Assembly (NCBI GenBank): GCA_964019155.1 | Contig: OZ025242.1 | Coordinates: 69,002,667 to 69,066,666 of the forward strand | Source of the DNA: Osedax fenrisi | Lineage: Eukaryota > Annelida > Polychaeta > Sabellida > Siboglinidae | Direction of reading: 5' to 3' | DNA length: 64,000 nucleotides | Shown: in pieces, positions 22,756 to 32,952 of the stretch | Layout of the letters: each line of letters starts with the position of its first letter | Numbering within the stretch: position 1 is the stretch's first letter | Program-made: the position numbers and the translations under genes | Notes under the pieces: model-generated | The model's database searches: none | What the model saw: only the letters and a program-made list of their open reading frames with translations | Told to the model about the DNA's origin: nothing

Positions 22756-24573
22756 GTACTCAATAGTCTCTACCACGTCAAGGCGGAACTATTAGAGACT
22801 AAATAAATAGAAGAATACGATACCATAGAAGCTGAAATTATAGACTGCCACATCAAATATATTGAACAAACTAATGAGCAAAGCAGACATGCAGAGAGCT
22901 GGAAGTTAATTAACAAAGTGACTGGACGGAGAAACCCAAAAATAGGGGAAATCAATTCCAGTAGCAAGGAGGATCGTGTAAGTAAATGGTATGAACACTT
23001 TAAGAAACTGCTAGGTGAGGGACAGGAACATGAAACAAGTTACATACAAATCAAGACTATCAGTGAAAGTGTCCTCGCTATACAAACTGGACCATTTACG
23101 AACAAAGAATATAGAAAAGTAAAGGAAAACATAATAGACGGTAAAGCTGCAGTGGGGGCCCAGGCCCCAGGGCCCGACGGAATCGCTCCAGAAATTCTAA
23201 AATATGGCAACTTCGATGATATCATGCTCGAGTTCTCTAACAAGATACTCACACGGCACGAAATACCATCGCAATGGCTAAAATGCAACATCGTTCCATT
23301 TCCTAAATACGATAATCTTGAAGAAGCAGGGAACTATAGCGGCATAACACTATCAGTAATAGCAGCTAAAATGATACTGATAATCAGAACGGATTCAGAC
23401 CTGGAAGATCCACGACCTCACATATATTTTCTCTAAGACGTTTAATCGAATGAGTGAAAAGTCACAATCTTAAGGCCATTATAATTTTTGTCGATTTCAA
23501 GAAGGCATTCGACAGTATCAACAGAGAAATAATGCTTCGTATATTAAAATCATATAGTATACCCCACAACATTATACATGCGATCGCCTTAACGTATACA
23601 GATAATTACGCAAAAGTCATAACACCTGACGGAGGAAGAAAAATGTCAAATAACAAAGGGTTTCTTGCAAGGTGACACACTAGCGCCTTTTCTCTTTGTG
23701 ATCATACTGGATTACGCCATGCGACAAGCCATTGATGGACGAGAAGCAGAATTCGGACTCTAAATAATACAACGACAAGGGAGACATCCAGCAATACAGC
23801 TAACAGACCTCAGCTACGCAGATGATATAGCACTTATATCACAAGCAATCGGACAAGCAACTATTAACATCCATTGAAACAGAAGTCGCTAATATCGGTA
23901 TTCAATTGAACTCAAAGAAAACCGAAGTCATGACATTCAATCAAACAAATCCGGTCAACATTAGACTAGATAACAGTGGCACGCTGATTAACAATGTCAC
24001 AAATTTTAAATATTTGGGGGCAAGTATGGCTAGGTCACAAAAATATTTTGAAATTCGTAAAGCTCTATCATGGTCAGCAATACACAAGATGAACATAATC
24101 TGGAGCTCCAAAATGGTAAACAGTCTGAAAATAAGAATCTTCAAAGCTACAATCGAACCCATATTATTATATGGTAGCGAATGCTGGACAATCGACTTCA
24201 TAATGCGTAAGCAAATATGTGATTGTTATACCAGGCTACTTAGAATGGCCACAAATATATCATGGAAATATAAGGTCACCAATACACTTACAGGGGAATG
24301 CCAAATATCACTGAGGTGATAAAACTAAGAAGATTGAGACTAGCAGGTCACTTCATAAGGCACACCGACGAAATAGCATATAACTTAGTTTTATGGAAAC
24401 CAAAGAATTGCATACGAAACATAGTGAGACAAAATATATATATACATATTAAAGAGTGACTGCGACTGTGTGGATGACGAACTAATAACTTTGATGATGG
24501 ATAGATAAGGATGGAGGGTAACTGCAAGATTCGGGCGAGTGAGAACTCGACTAAAGTAAAAGTAAGTAAGTAA
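22756..24573 (+). pseudogene. LINE 3' half: reverse-transcriptase fragments
   Basis: Read in three frames: ESWKLINKVTGR and a connector with GPDGIAPEILKYG (22756-23436), FVDFKKAFDSINREIML (RT motif A, 23454-23675), a GDTLAPFLFV-type segment (motif B), YADDIAL (catalytic motif C, codons at 23815-23835), then KYLGASM and a C-terminal YGSECWTI ... RRLRLAGHF segment to about 24320. Frameshifts and an AT-rich 3' tail follow. Same family as the LINE at the right edge. Confidence 0.85.
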
Positions 24574-24705
24574 TAACATTTTAAAATCACAATAATATCT
24601 ATAATCATATAATATTAATATATTGTAATTTTTGAATACAAATATTAAGTCATAAAATGTTAAGACCATTTATTGTTAAAGTGTCCGTATTAGGTTACTT
24701 TCCCC

Positions 24706-25099
24706 TACCGATATGATATTGTCCTAAACAGAATAAAAGTGGTGTCGCTGATCCGTGTTAAACACTACTCGTATACCACTACCAAATTATGTTATTACTC
24801 GGATACTTTCGTGTTGATATATTTTGTTCAATATACGAGTACAATGTTAAGTGTACATATACTATACGTGAACGCAGTACACTTACATTATTCACTAACA
24901 CATGTAACTAAATATGTATTAAACCACACGCATACACATCTATGGTTAATGGCAATAACTTTAAATTTCTATGGTAAACAGCAAACCATAGAAACGATGT
25001 TGCATTTGTAAACAAACCAATTTAAAAATAAATTAAAAATGTAAACATTAAATTTTAAACATTTGTGTAAAACTGATTTTCCGAATACTACTTATGGAA

Positions 25100-25137
<38 letters not shown>

Positions 25138-25290
25138 CTCCTGATCCCAATATATGAACAATGCATGACTAACTGTTAACATTGTAGTTTTTTTAATATT
25201 AAAGATTATTAAAAGAATTAATATATATATTTATATATATATGTTAAATTCTCACATTTAGATATGGTATGTAGTTATTATAAACTTGAT
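24706..25290. other. Spacer
   Basis: An open frame at 24739-25011 (plus) lacks homology and repeats in its composition; not called. (TA)n at about 25104-25132. Confidence 0.4.
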
Positions 25291-25296
25291 TAATAT

Positions 25297-25316
25297 TGGT
25301 GGTCCTAAAAAGGACC
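25297..25316 (-). promoter_or_regulatory. Histone mRNA 3'-end stem-loop
   Basis: The minus strand reads GGTCCTTTTTAGGACCACCA: a six-bp stem (GGTCCT/AGGACC), four-base TTTT loop and ACCA at the cleavage side, matching the metazoan histone consensus GGYYCTTYTHAGRRCC-ACCA. It lies 18 nt beyond the stop of the basic-protein ORF. A clear purine-rich downstream element is not evident. Confidence 0.85.
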
Positions 25317-25334
25317 GGGGTATATATATGGGGG

Positions 25335-25547
25335 TTATTTCAAAACTCTGATAACTTTCTCTTTAACAATTCTTATATCTGTTTTCGTCAACTTTTTCCT
25401 TTTTACTGTCTTAACCGGCTTTTTTACAGCTGAAGCGTTTTTTTTAGCCAGCTTAATCCTACTAGTCTTTTTTTTAATGTAGAGATTCCTTGGTGATGAT
25501 ACTAGTATCTTCATAGGAGATTTGATTTCAACTTTTGCATCAGACAT
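25335..25547 (-). CDS. 70-aa Lys-rich histone-like/nuclear basic protein
   Basis: The ATG at 25547 (context AAAC ATG) opens a 70-codon frame, MSDAKVEIKSPMKILV..., ending IRVLK and TAA. By count 19 Lys and 5 Arg, about 34% basic, with KSP, SSPR and KKP motifs as in linker-histone tails. The N-terminus (MSD...KSP) recalls H1, but there is no winged-helix globular domain; an H1 is normally about 180-220 residues. Eighteen bases after the stop lies a perfect histone-type stem-loop, so the mRNA is probably processed like a replication-dependent histone. An octamer ATTTGCAT (25572-25579, minus sense) and a TATTTATATTT box lie upstream. It may be a sperm or embryonic chromatin protein, or a truncated H1. 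The upstream in-frame TTG at 25577 is not used. Confidence 0.65.
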   Translation of the reverse strand: MSDAKVEIKSPMKILVSSPRNLYIKKKTSRIKLAKKNASAVKKPVKTVKRKKLTKTDIRIVKEKVIRVLK

Positions 25548-25579
25548 GTTTAAATCGTAACAAAAAAGAGTATGCAAAT

Positions 25580-26525
25580 GTACTAGATATTCGCTAGTTT
25601 AAATATAAATAAACGGATCTATTAGTAAGTATTGTTATTATTTTTTACGAAATTAAATTAAAAATATAAAAATTACTTTCACAAACAGCCGATTATAGTT
25701 GAGATAAATTGTTGTGATTATTATTATTTTTTACGAAATTAAATTAAAAAATGTAAATCATTTAACTTACAGAAACAACCGATTATATTTATAGATCAAT
25801 TAATATTGTATAATATTAATTATGATAATATTCAAATATTAATATTAATCTTAAATACGGTGGTTTATCATTGCAGATGATATGCCTATAGGCTATAGCC
25901 TATATGTATACATATATAGGCTACATGTATGACGTACAATGTACGACGTACATATACAATGTACGTCGTATATTTAACATAATTATGTTGTGTTATTTAA
26001 CACCACGATGTTGAATTACACGACAAGGCTATATCATTATAATGCTAATACATGAAGGCACGACGTGCCTGGCACCTGGCAATACGCGAAGGTAGGTACT
26101 ACATGGTAATTCGTTTTATACAACTAATACGTATGGTATTATATATGCTATTATCGAAGATCTCTTTAGGACAAAATACACCAATATACATCTATATCTA
26201 CTAGATATTATCTATGTATAAAATCATAGAATATATATTATATTTACTAATTAATATAATTGTAGATCTGTATACGATATAGTATACTATCTATTTTTTA
26301 ATTGCTTTAGTTTTTATCTGGTTTTATAAGGGTTTTTATTACATAAATTAATTATTATTATTGGTTGAATCTGTATGAAACTGGTTCCATCTGGCGGTAT
26401 TATTAAATATTATCCACATTAATAATTATCCACATTTATTAAAATAAAATATAACAATTAAATGTTGGTGGTAACCGATATATTTTATATGGTTATATAT
26501 TTAGATATAGGATAGCTTTTATAGA
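25580..26525. other. Spacer with palindromes
   Basis: At 25880-25980 two nested self-complementary runs, CCTATAGGCTATAGCC and TACGACGTACATATACAATG with TACGTCGTA, could fold. A duplicated segment (TTATTATTTTTTACGAAATT at about 25636 and 25722) lies upstream of the basic-protein gene. No further gene seen. Confidence 0.45.
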
Positions 26526-26528
26526 TAT

Positions 26529-26791
26529 GATATTTAGCTAACTATATGTATACAAATCAGGTGATTATATACATTTGTTTAAAAGTAGTAGTCATTTTAG
26601 TGACCCTCGTTTTCCATATCTTTTACATATAAACTCTGCAAGGTTACCCCTATATTATGTTACCCCCCGATATTTAGCTAACTATATGTATACAAATCAG
26701 GTGATTATATACATTTGTTTCAAAGTAGTAGTCATTTTAGTGACCCTCGTTTTCCATATCTTTTACATATAAACTCTGCAAGGTTACCCCG
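26529..26791. repeat. 140-bp tandem duplication
   Basis: Two near-identical copies (26529-26668; 26669 onward) of a segment from GATATTTAGCTAACTATATG through TCATTTTAGTGACCCTCG to CTCTGCAAGGTTACCCC. The near-absence of differences indicates a recent event. Confidence 0.9.
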
Positions 26792-26948
26792 CCCTTAAAG
26801 TATGCAAATTATATTATAGTTTGAAAATTTCCATTTATTAGATGGATAATGATTATAATTATTCTAGATAATCATAGCATAATCATTATGATAATGAATT
26901 AAAAGTAGAAATATCCATAAATATTTTTTTTAATTTTAAGTATCTGAA

Positions 26949-27045
26949 CAAATTCTCCGTTAGGCCCTAAGGCCATAGGGTGTCGGTATTTGTATACTTT
27001 CTCCTATATAATTATATATATACCATATCGGAAATACATATTATA

Positions 27046-27083
<38 letters not shown>

Positions 27084-27108
27084 TTTCCGATATTATAATA
27101 TATTATAA

Positions 27109-27156
<48 letters not shown>

Positions 27157-27171
27157 TTATAATATCGGAAA

Positions 27172-27211
<40 letters not shown>

Positions 27212-27308
27212 TATAATATGTATTTCCGATATGGTATATATATAATTATATAGGAGAAAGTATACAAATACCGACACCCTATGGCCTTAGGGCCTAACGG
27301 AGAATTTG
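26949..27308. repeat. Perfect ~360-bp palindrome
   Basis: From CAAATTCTCCGTTAGGCC to its reverse complement at 27308, centred near 27128. Each arm carries CCATAGGGTGTCGGTATTTG, a TAGGAGAAAGTATAC end resembling the GGGGAAAGTAACC transposon TIRs, and TTTCCGATATGGT, the same bases that begin the tRNA-Glu gene just to the right. The centre is TA-rich. The 78-codon minus frame is an artefact. Confidence 0.92.
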
Positions 27309-27357
27309 TAAATAATAATATCGGAAATATTTATATATATATATATATATATATATT

Positions 27358-27429
27358 TCCGATATGGTCTAGTGGTGAGGATTTCTGCCTCTCACGCAGA
27401 AGGCCCGGGTTCGATTCCCGGTGTCGGAG
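27358..27429 (+). tRNA. tRNA-Glu (anticodon CTC)
   Basis: The acceptor stem TCCGATA/TGTCGGA pairs over seven positions (one G-T). A box TGGTCTAGTGG, B box GGTTCGATTCC, anticodon stem TCTGC/GCAGA around loop CTCTCAC (anticodon CTC, reading GAG), discriminator G, followed by a T run. Intact and probably transcribed by Pol III. Its first bases form the right arm of a TA-rich hairpin starting at about 27318. Confidence 0.95.
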
Positions 27430-27550
27430 TTTTTAGATTTTACTCTTCAAATATTATATATTGTATAACATTTAATATTTTTGAAATAAAATATAAGTAA
27501 AATTTGATATTATATTTTTTTAATAATACCTACTATATTTTATTTGGTGC

Positions 27551-27693
27551 GATTCCCCTTTACTTTCCAGCAACTTGCAGAATTATAGTAACTTTAAAGG
27601 GGGAATCCCACTACAACTTGCTAGAAAATAGCTTTATAGCAAGAATTTCCAGATATTATTTCCGGAAATACTGGTAGTGGGATACCCCTTTAA
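27551..27693. mobile_element. Foldback MITE, copy 1 (~143 bp)
   Basis: Shares CCCACTACAACTTGCTAGAA and ATTTCCGGAAATACTGGTAG then TGGGATACCCC with 43698-43882, with the same two-arm structure. Left arm partly degraded. Confidence 0.7.
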
Positions 27694-27699
27694 AAGTAT

Positions 27700-28135
27700 G
27701 TTATGCTGCTATCAATTTGTAATGCTATTATGCTGTTGTTATAAAGTTTATTTTTATGACTACCATGCTGCTATTATATTGCCATTAAAAGTATATTATG
27801 CTGCTATTCATTTTAATGTTATTATCATAATTATGTAGTTATTATTGTAACATATGCTATTATTGTTAGATGGGTAATATAATATTATATATTAAATATG
27901 AATATTAATTATTATAATAATAATTCATATTTATAACCACTTATTAATAATAATTTATTATGATTATTATTATAATAATCAATATTATTGTATTAGATAA
28001 TCTGGTAATAAATCTGGTGTGGTAAAAATTTAATTCGTATAATTATAATGGTGATATATTATAAGTCCATAAGAAAAATGAATAATATAATATTATTAAT
28101 ATTATATACCTAATAAGTTTTATAATTCATAAATA
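27700..28135. other. AT-rich spacer
   Basis: Contains a loose repeat of TATGCTGCTATTA/TATTATGCTGCTAT (about 27698-27810). No gene seen. Confidence 0.4.
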
Positions 28136-28140
28136 TATTA

Positions 28141-29108
28141 GTGGAAAGTAACCTATAGGTTACTTTAATATATTATAATAAGCTTATGTCCTAGGACACT
28201 TTAAAAATAAATGGTATTAACATTTTATGACTCATTATTTGTATTCAAAAATTACAATATATTAATATTATATGATTATAGATATTATTGTGATTTTAAA
28301 ATTGTATTTAATCTTTTAATTCCATAGATAACGTGGGTGTCCGTATTCGGTACCCATGTCCGAATACGGACACCCTATAATACGGACACCACATATACCA
28401 CTAGATAAACTGTATAGGTGATGTACCTATTAGTGATGAACCAAATAAATAAATTACAATTACATTATTTATAATTAATTTTATGAATAATTTATTCTAG
28501 TTTAATTTGTTAATAATTTATTTATTTTTTAATTAATAATACAACTTAGGTATCTAAATAATACAAAATGTTAGATTTAGCTTTAGTGGTGGTATTAATA
28601 TTATAATGCAGGCGATTTTTATGAAAACCAGAATAGTTCATACGGTGCGCGCTGATTGGTTATAGGGTGTCCGTATTAAGACATCTAGAGTGTCCGACGG
28701 ACACTGTCCGTATTAGGAACGTATAAGACCTCTAGATATATGCTTATAACTTAATGAATATAGAAATTATATATACAATTTTTAGAATGCTTTATATTTT
28801 AATAATATAGTGTTATATTTTATATTGATACATTTGTATATTCTTGATAAGGTTATAAGTAGAAATTTGTTTTCATAAATTTAAAAACGTAACAAAAAAA
28901 TCAGTTTATTGGATATCAGCAATATTTTGATTAATTTAATTATTAATTAAAAAATAAAAAATACTTTTTTTAGACTACTCTCTTTAGACTTTTAGACCTA
29001 TTTATATAATTATGAATATTTTATTCATTAATTTAATGATGAAACATTTTTTTATAGGATTTATGGTTTCTGAGATACCGAGAGTGTCCGTATTCGGTTA
29101 CTTTCCCC
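28141..29108. mobile_element. TA-target TIR element, copy 2 (uninterrupted, 968 bp)
   Basis: The left end GTGGAAAGTAACC and the complementary right end (GGTTACTTTCCCC) are flanked by TA on both sides. It is the inverted homologue of copy 1 at 19762-24705, and shows the sites where the nested TIR element and the LINE landed there. No ORF; non-autonomous. Confidence 0.88.
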
Positions 29109-29204
29109 TAATAAATATACATATTATAAACTTTATATCGTGAATGTCGAAGAAGGCCGCCAACTATTATTATTAGAATGTCAGAGTTCAATTATTATTT
29201 TGGG

Positions 29205-29315
29205 GTTGTTTGATTTCTTTGGTTTGGTTTTATTTTTCTGTTTTTTTTAGCTGCATTATTATAATAATGATTATATTCCCAAGTGAGCCTATAAAACATT
29301 GTTTTAGTATAAACT
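29205..29315 (+). repeat. Dispersed repeat with AGCTGCATTA core
   Basis: Plus-strand copy of the family at 12415-12520: T/G-rich lead, TTTTTTTTAGCTGCATTA, then AGTGAGCCTATAAAACA. A partial third copy lies at 30225-30300 (AGATGCATTACATTTTGAAG, TGAGCCTATACAATATTG). Confidence 0.5.
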
Positions 29316-29484
29316 ATCTTATGATGCATATAATGTGTATTCTTATAATAACTCATTATATAATAACAATCGGCGGCCTGATTTGAGATAATTACTTTAT
29401 ATATTGCATGTTATACATAATACAATAACATCTATTTTATATATACAATTTTTATTTTTATATGAATATTATTAAAAATGTATA

Positions 29485-29556
29485 TCCGATATGGTCTAGT
29501 GGTGAGGATTTCTGCCTCTCACGCAGAAGGCCCGGGTTCGATTCCCGGTGTCGGAG
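29485..29556 (+). tRNA. tRNA-Glu (anticodon CTC), second copy
   Basis: Identical in all 72 positions to the gene at 27358-27429, same orientation, 2127 bp downstream, and flanked by unrelated sequence. Both boxes and the CTC anticodon are intact; a T-rich run follows. Confidence 0.95.
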
Positions 29557-29559
29557 TTA

Positions 29560-30695
29560 TTTTTATTAATAAAGAATACTATAGTTTCTAACTTTTATTA
29601 AAAAATTAAAATATCAAAATTATTAAATATATTTAATAAACTATAGTTAATAAATATTAGAATTTATTTTCTTACTATTTATTTGTAAATTTATTATTAC
29701 TTTAATTATGTACGGTCAGAAGGTCAGAGCATAGACATATGAGCGAATTCGCTATGTCTATGGGTCAGAGTGAGCCTACAATATAAACCCTAGATATAAA
29801 CATTGATACGAGCTGTCAATGAAAAGTAGATTGGAAATATCACTGATATATAATTAGGCTAATTAATAATTAGTAAGTATATATGTATATATATATATAT
29901 ATGTGAGGCCTATCGAATTTGGCAGCAAAAATAATTTAAATATGTAATATTGGTGTGACTAGATATTCAAAAATAATTAAATATATAACAAGGTCCTTGA
30001 TTTAAGGTAATGATTATAAATATTAAAATGAATGTAACCCAGTAAACAGTAATAGCCTCATAATAGCCTCACATGTTTACATAGGCTATTACTGTTAGCT
30101 GGGAATGCATGTACAATATAGTACATGTTATATAACTAGTTTAACATATGATGTAAGGTGATACATATAGATATTAATTAAAATTTAAAAAATATATATA
30201 TTTACATATTTCTAGTATAGGATTATTTGATTAATTTGATTTGGTTTAATTTACGATTTTATTTAGATGCATTACATTTTGAAGTGAGCCTATACAATAT
30301 TGTTATTAGTACATGCTTTTTATATTATTTAATAGCATTTGCTAGTTTAATAAGAACTCGTAAACAGATATTTAATAATTATATAAGTTTGAATACTAAT
30401 TATTATATACATATTTCAGTTTAGAAAAATTGATAAGTAAACAATTTACTATAAATATAAGTAATTTATAGAGTAATATAATTAATATTTAAGTTATATA
30501 CTTATTACTTAGCTGTTCATTTATTCGTATACGATATACCCGTATTTATAAAATTTGAATAATTAGACATTTTAAATAATACCTATACGCATTATTTATT
30601 TACATATGTTAAATAAACAATATAAAATAAATACACTATTTTTTAAATATTAATATATATATATATACTATACATTACATTCATGTACATAATTT
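29560..30695. other. AT-rich spacer
   Basis: A hairpin around AGCGAATTCGCT (about 29731-29760, stem CATAGACAT/ATGTCTATG) and TAATAGCCTCA/TAGGCTATTA repeats near 30050-30090. Open frame 30227-30424 overlaps a dispersed repeat and is not called. Confidence 0.4.
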
Positions 30696-30698
30696 AAT

Positions 30699-30938
30699 AT
30701 TCATACATGACCTTTATAATTATGTAGCGTTGATTATTTGGCCACGGCCAAATTAAATAAGAAAATTATCTTACTGGTCAACTACGATGTACATATGCGT
30801 CTATATGTATTATTAATAGTGAATATTTTCATTCAGATTATATCTAAGTTAGGAAGACAATAAGATAATTTTCTTATTTAATTTCGCCGTGGCCAAATAA
30901 TCAATGCTACATAATTATAAAGGTCATGTGTATGAATC
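30699..30938. mobile_element. Foldback MITE, arms ~75 bp
   Basis: The left arm TTCATACATGACCTTTATAA through GATTATTTGGCCACGG to AAGAAAATTATCTTA is matched inverted at 30861-30938 with few mismatches. The spacer of about 90 bp is non-coding. Copies elsewhere were not seen in the window. Confidence 0.8.
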
Positions 30939-31696
30939 ATGTACGTCTAGTACTATCAAGTAGTATGTCAACTATGATATACCATGCACTAAATCATATA
31001 TGAATACAATACATAGGTTAACATGAATTATAATTAATAATTATATATCATATATGCTAAGAATATATAGATCAATAAAGCTGTGCTTTTGTAGCACGCA
31101 AAGTTGGACATAAGTTCTAAAAACTTACTATGTGTTACTGATCTACAATTTGTCCTCGCATACATGTAGTACTAGTTTTATAATAATAATATAGTCTCTA
31201 ATGGACTCATTAGACAACTATAGTCTTCATTTTGTAGAGGTAAAGTATATTTGATCCATTCATAGATGATATCTGCATGATACAGATATACTATATTATT
31301 AATATAGTATTATATAATACATATTGGAATATATTAGTAATTTATGTCATAGAAAAGTTGATTACTTTCGATTAAAAATTACCTGCTGTGGTATCACATT
31401 CGATACATTATTTAATATAGATTCTCTATGAATAACACATATAACAATATCGTACAATTCATATAAACTTACTTTTCAAGATATATACATTTCATTTGAT
31501 AAATATTTAAAATTTTATTTACATTTTTTCAATTAAAATATAATGCCAATTATTATAAAATAATATAAATGCATCCAATATAATCATAATTTATGTATTA
31601 TACACACACAATTTTATCAATTACAAAGTTTAATTCCCCACAGGTGATTAGAGAGTATATAGGAATATTTAGTGTATACCTTTTAAATATTCGCAG

Positions 31697-31758
31697 TTTT
31701 GTGGGTATATGGAAGAAAGAGACATAATCATCTACTACTCGGGTAATCTATTCATGAA
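31697..31758 (+). CDS. Possible isolated exon (FCGYMEERDIII...)
   Basis: After an acceptor-like ATATTCGCAG the plus strand reads FCGYMEERDIIIYYSGNLFM and K, before AAG|GTTAGA as possible donor. Amino-acid use is more protein-like than the surrounding AT-rich frames. No neighbouring exon can be linked and the product is not recognised; it may be chance. Confidence 0.25.
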
Positions 31759-32039
31759 GGTTAGACTAAGTAATACATTTGTATATATCTATATGAAGCA
31801 AATCATTACACAGTGTACCCGCGAGCTTATAGTCATAACACACAAATGTACATACACGAATACAATATCCATACGATATTATTTTTATAAATCTATTAAA
31901 CGTAAATACTATTTCTAGCGCGTTCAAATTATAAGTTTCTATTAATTAATTGTTTCGCTGTAAATAAATAATAATTATTTTATTTTCTCTCGTAATTTAT
32001 AATTAATACGAATAACGTATTATTATTGTGTTCTAATTT

Positions 32040-32390
32040 TGCCTTAATGACTTCGAGATAAGACAGATATTTTCCCGCTGTTGTCACCCGATGTATAAGT
32101 TTCAAATAAACTAGTTTTCACCACAAACCAGTACGTATTAGTTAATAACTATAACACACCGGCCGTGGGCAAGTCGCAGTTATTATCTACTACTATCGTT
32201 ATAACTTATTATCTAGTATTACGTGTTCGGTGGAGCGAGACACATCATTATCATCACTACTCCCTAAGTAATGCCACTGTTGAGTGTGTTTAGATGCTCG
32301 ATGTCCTTGTATACCGTGTAATGTATTCTGTACATCTTTACACTGCTTCTAAAGTTATATTTTTGAATTCATAATAAATGAGAAAGTGAT
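32040..32390. other. Less AT-rich island, function unknown
   Basis: Higher G+C than its surroundings. Contains MPLLSVFRCSMSLYTV (plus, ATG near 32272) and CACCGGCCGTGGGCAAGTCG. Could be a promoter or first exon; no product recognised. Confidence 0.25.
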
Positions 32391-32396
32391 AGGATA

Positions 32397-32952
32397 CAGT
32401 AAAACTTCTCTATAAGAAAATATGTCACAAATTTGGTTGGAAATCAACCTTTTCCACATTAAAAAAAATCTTTATAAGAAAATATTATACAAGAAAAACC
32501 TCTTTATAAGAAACTTATTGTATACAAAATAATTATATATAAAATAGAAGTATTGTATATTGATAACAATTATATAAATTAATTAATAATTTTCTATCAT
32601 ATATTTTTATTATATAAGATATTTTTGTTTCTTACAAATATTTTATATTACATAAATAGCTCAAATTGAATTAAAATTAATTAATAAATATTATTGAATA
32701 TCCTTACATTTATTAAAATTAATTAATAAATGTTATTATGTTTTATTACATTTTAATGACTCTATTAATCTGTTATCTAAACATTGTACAGATACAATTA
32801 TTAAAAACTATTTTAAATAAATCATATTTCTAAACTATTCTTTCGATTACTATTTTCAATTATAAATTTTTTAAATCATTGGAAAAGTAAAAACCATTTT
32901 ATAAGAAAAAATTATTGAAAAAAAACGTGTTTCTTATAGAGATGTTTTACTG
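32397..32952. mobile_element. pogo/Tigger-like MITE, copy 1
   Basis: TIR CAGTAAAACTTCTCTATAAG at left, and at right the complement of CAGTAAAACATCTCTATAAG, with TA on both sides. CAGTAAAACC-type ends with a TA target are typical of pogo/Tigger non-autonomous elements. The interior is AT-rich and repeats CTTTATAAGAAA. No transposase. Confidence 0.85.

Larger units (their letters stand above)
21346..24573. mobile_element. LINE insertion with 5' inversion and 11-bp TSD
   Basis: The direct repeat TAACATTTTAA (21335-21345 and 24574-24584) flanks the insertion; the empty site is seen in the other host-element copy. The left 1.4 kb is the LINE 5' half on the minus strand, the right 1.8 kb is the 3' half on the plus strand, ending in an AGTAAGTAAGTAA tail. 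The outermost codons of the inverted piece are those that should directly precede the start of the plus-strand piece, the geometry of twin priming. Many stops and frameshifts: inactive. Confidence 0.85.
19762..24705. mobile_element. TA-target TIR element, copy 1 (with two insertions)
   Basis: Ends are GAGGAAAGTAACCGAATACGG at left and the complement of GGGGAAAGTAACCTAATACGG at right, each flanked by TA. It matches 28141-29108 in inverted orientation along its whole length once the insertions at 20085-20881 and 21346-24573 are removed. A TA target and ~25-bp TIRs suggest a non-autonomous Tc1/mariner/pogo-group element. Internal GTGTCCGTATTCGG-type motifs repeat in both orientations. Confidence 0.85.

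Noticed and set aside
24739..25011. 90-codon plus open frame
   Set aside because: No homology, starts right after a transposon boundary, composition typical of AT-rich spacer, no splice or regulatory support.
27041..27277. 78-codon minus open frame rich in Ile/Tyr
   Set aside because: Produced by the TA-rich centre of the palindrome; the same holds for open frames over (TA)n at 12365-12637, 16890-17081 and 47471-47707.
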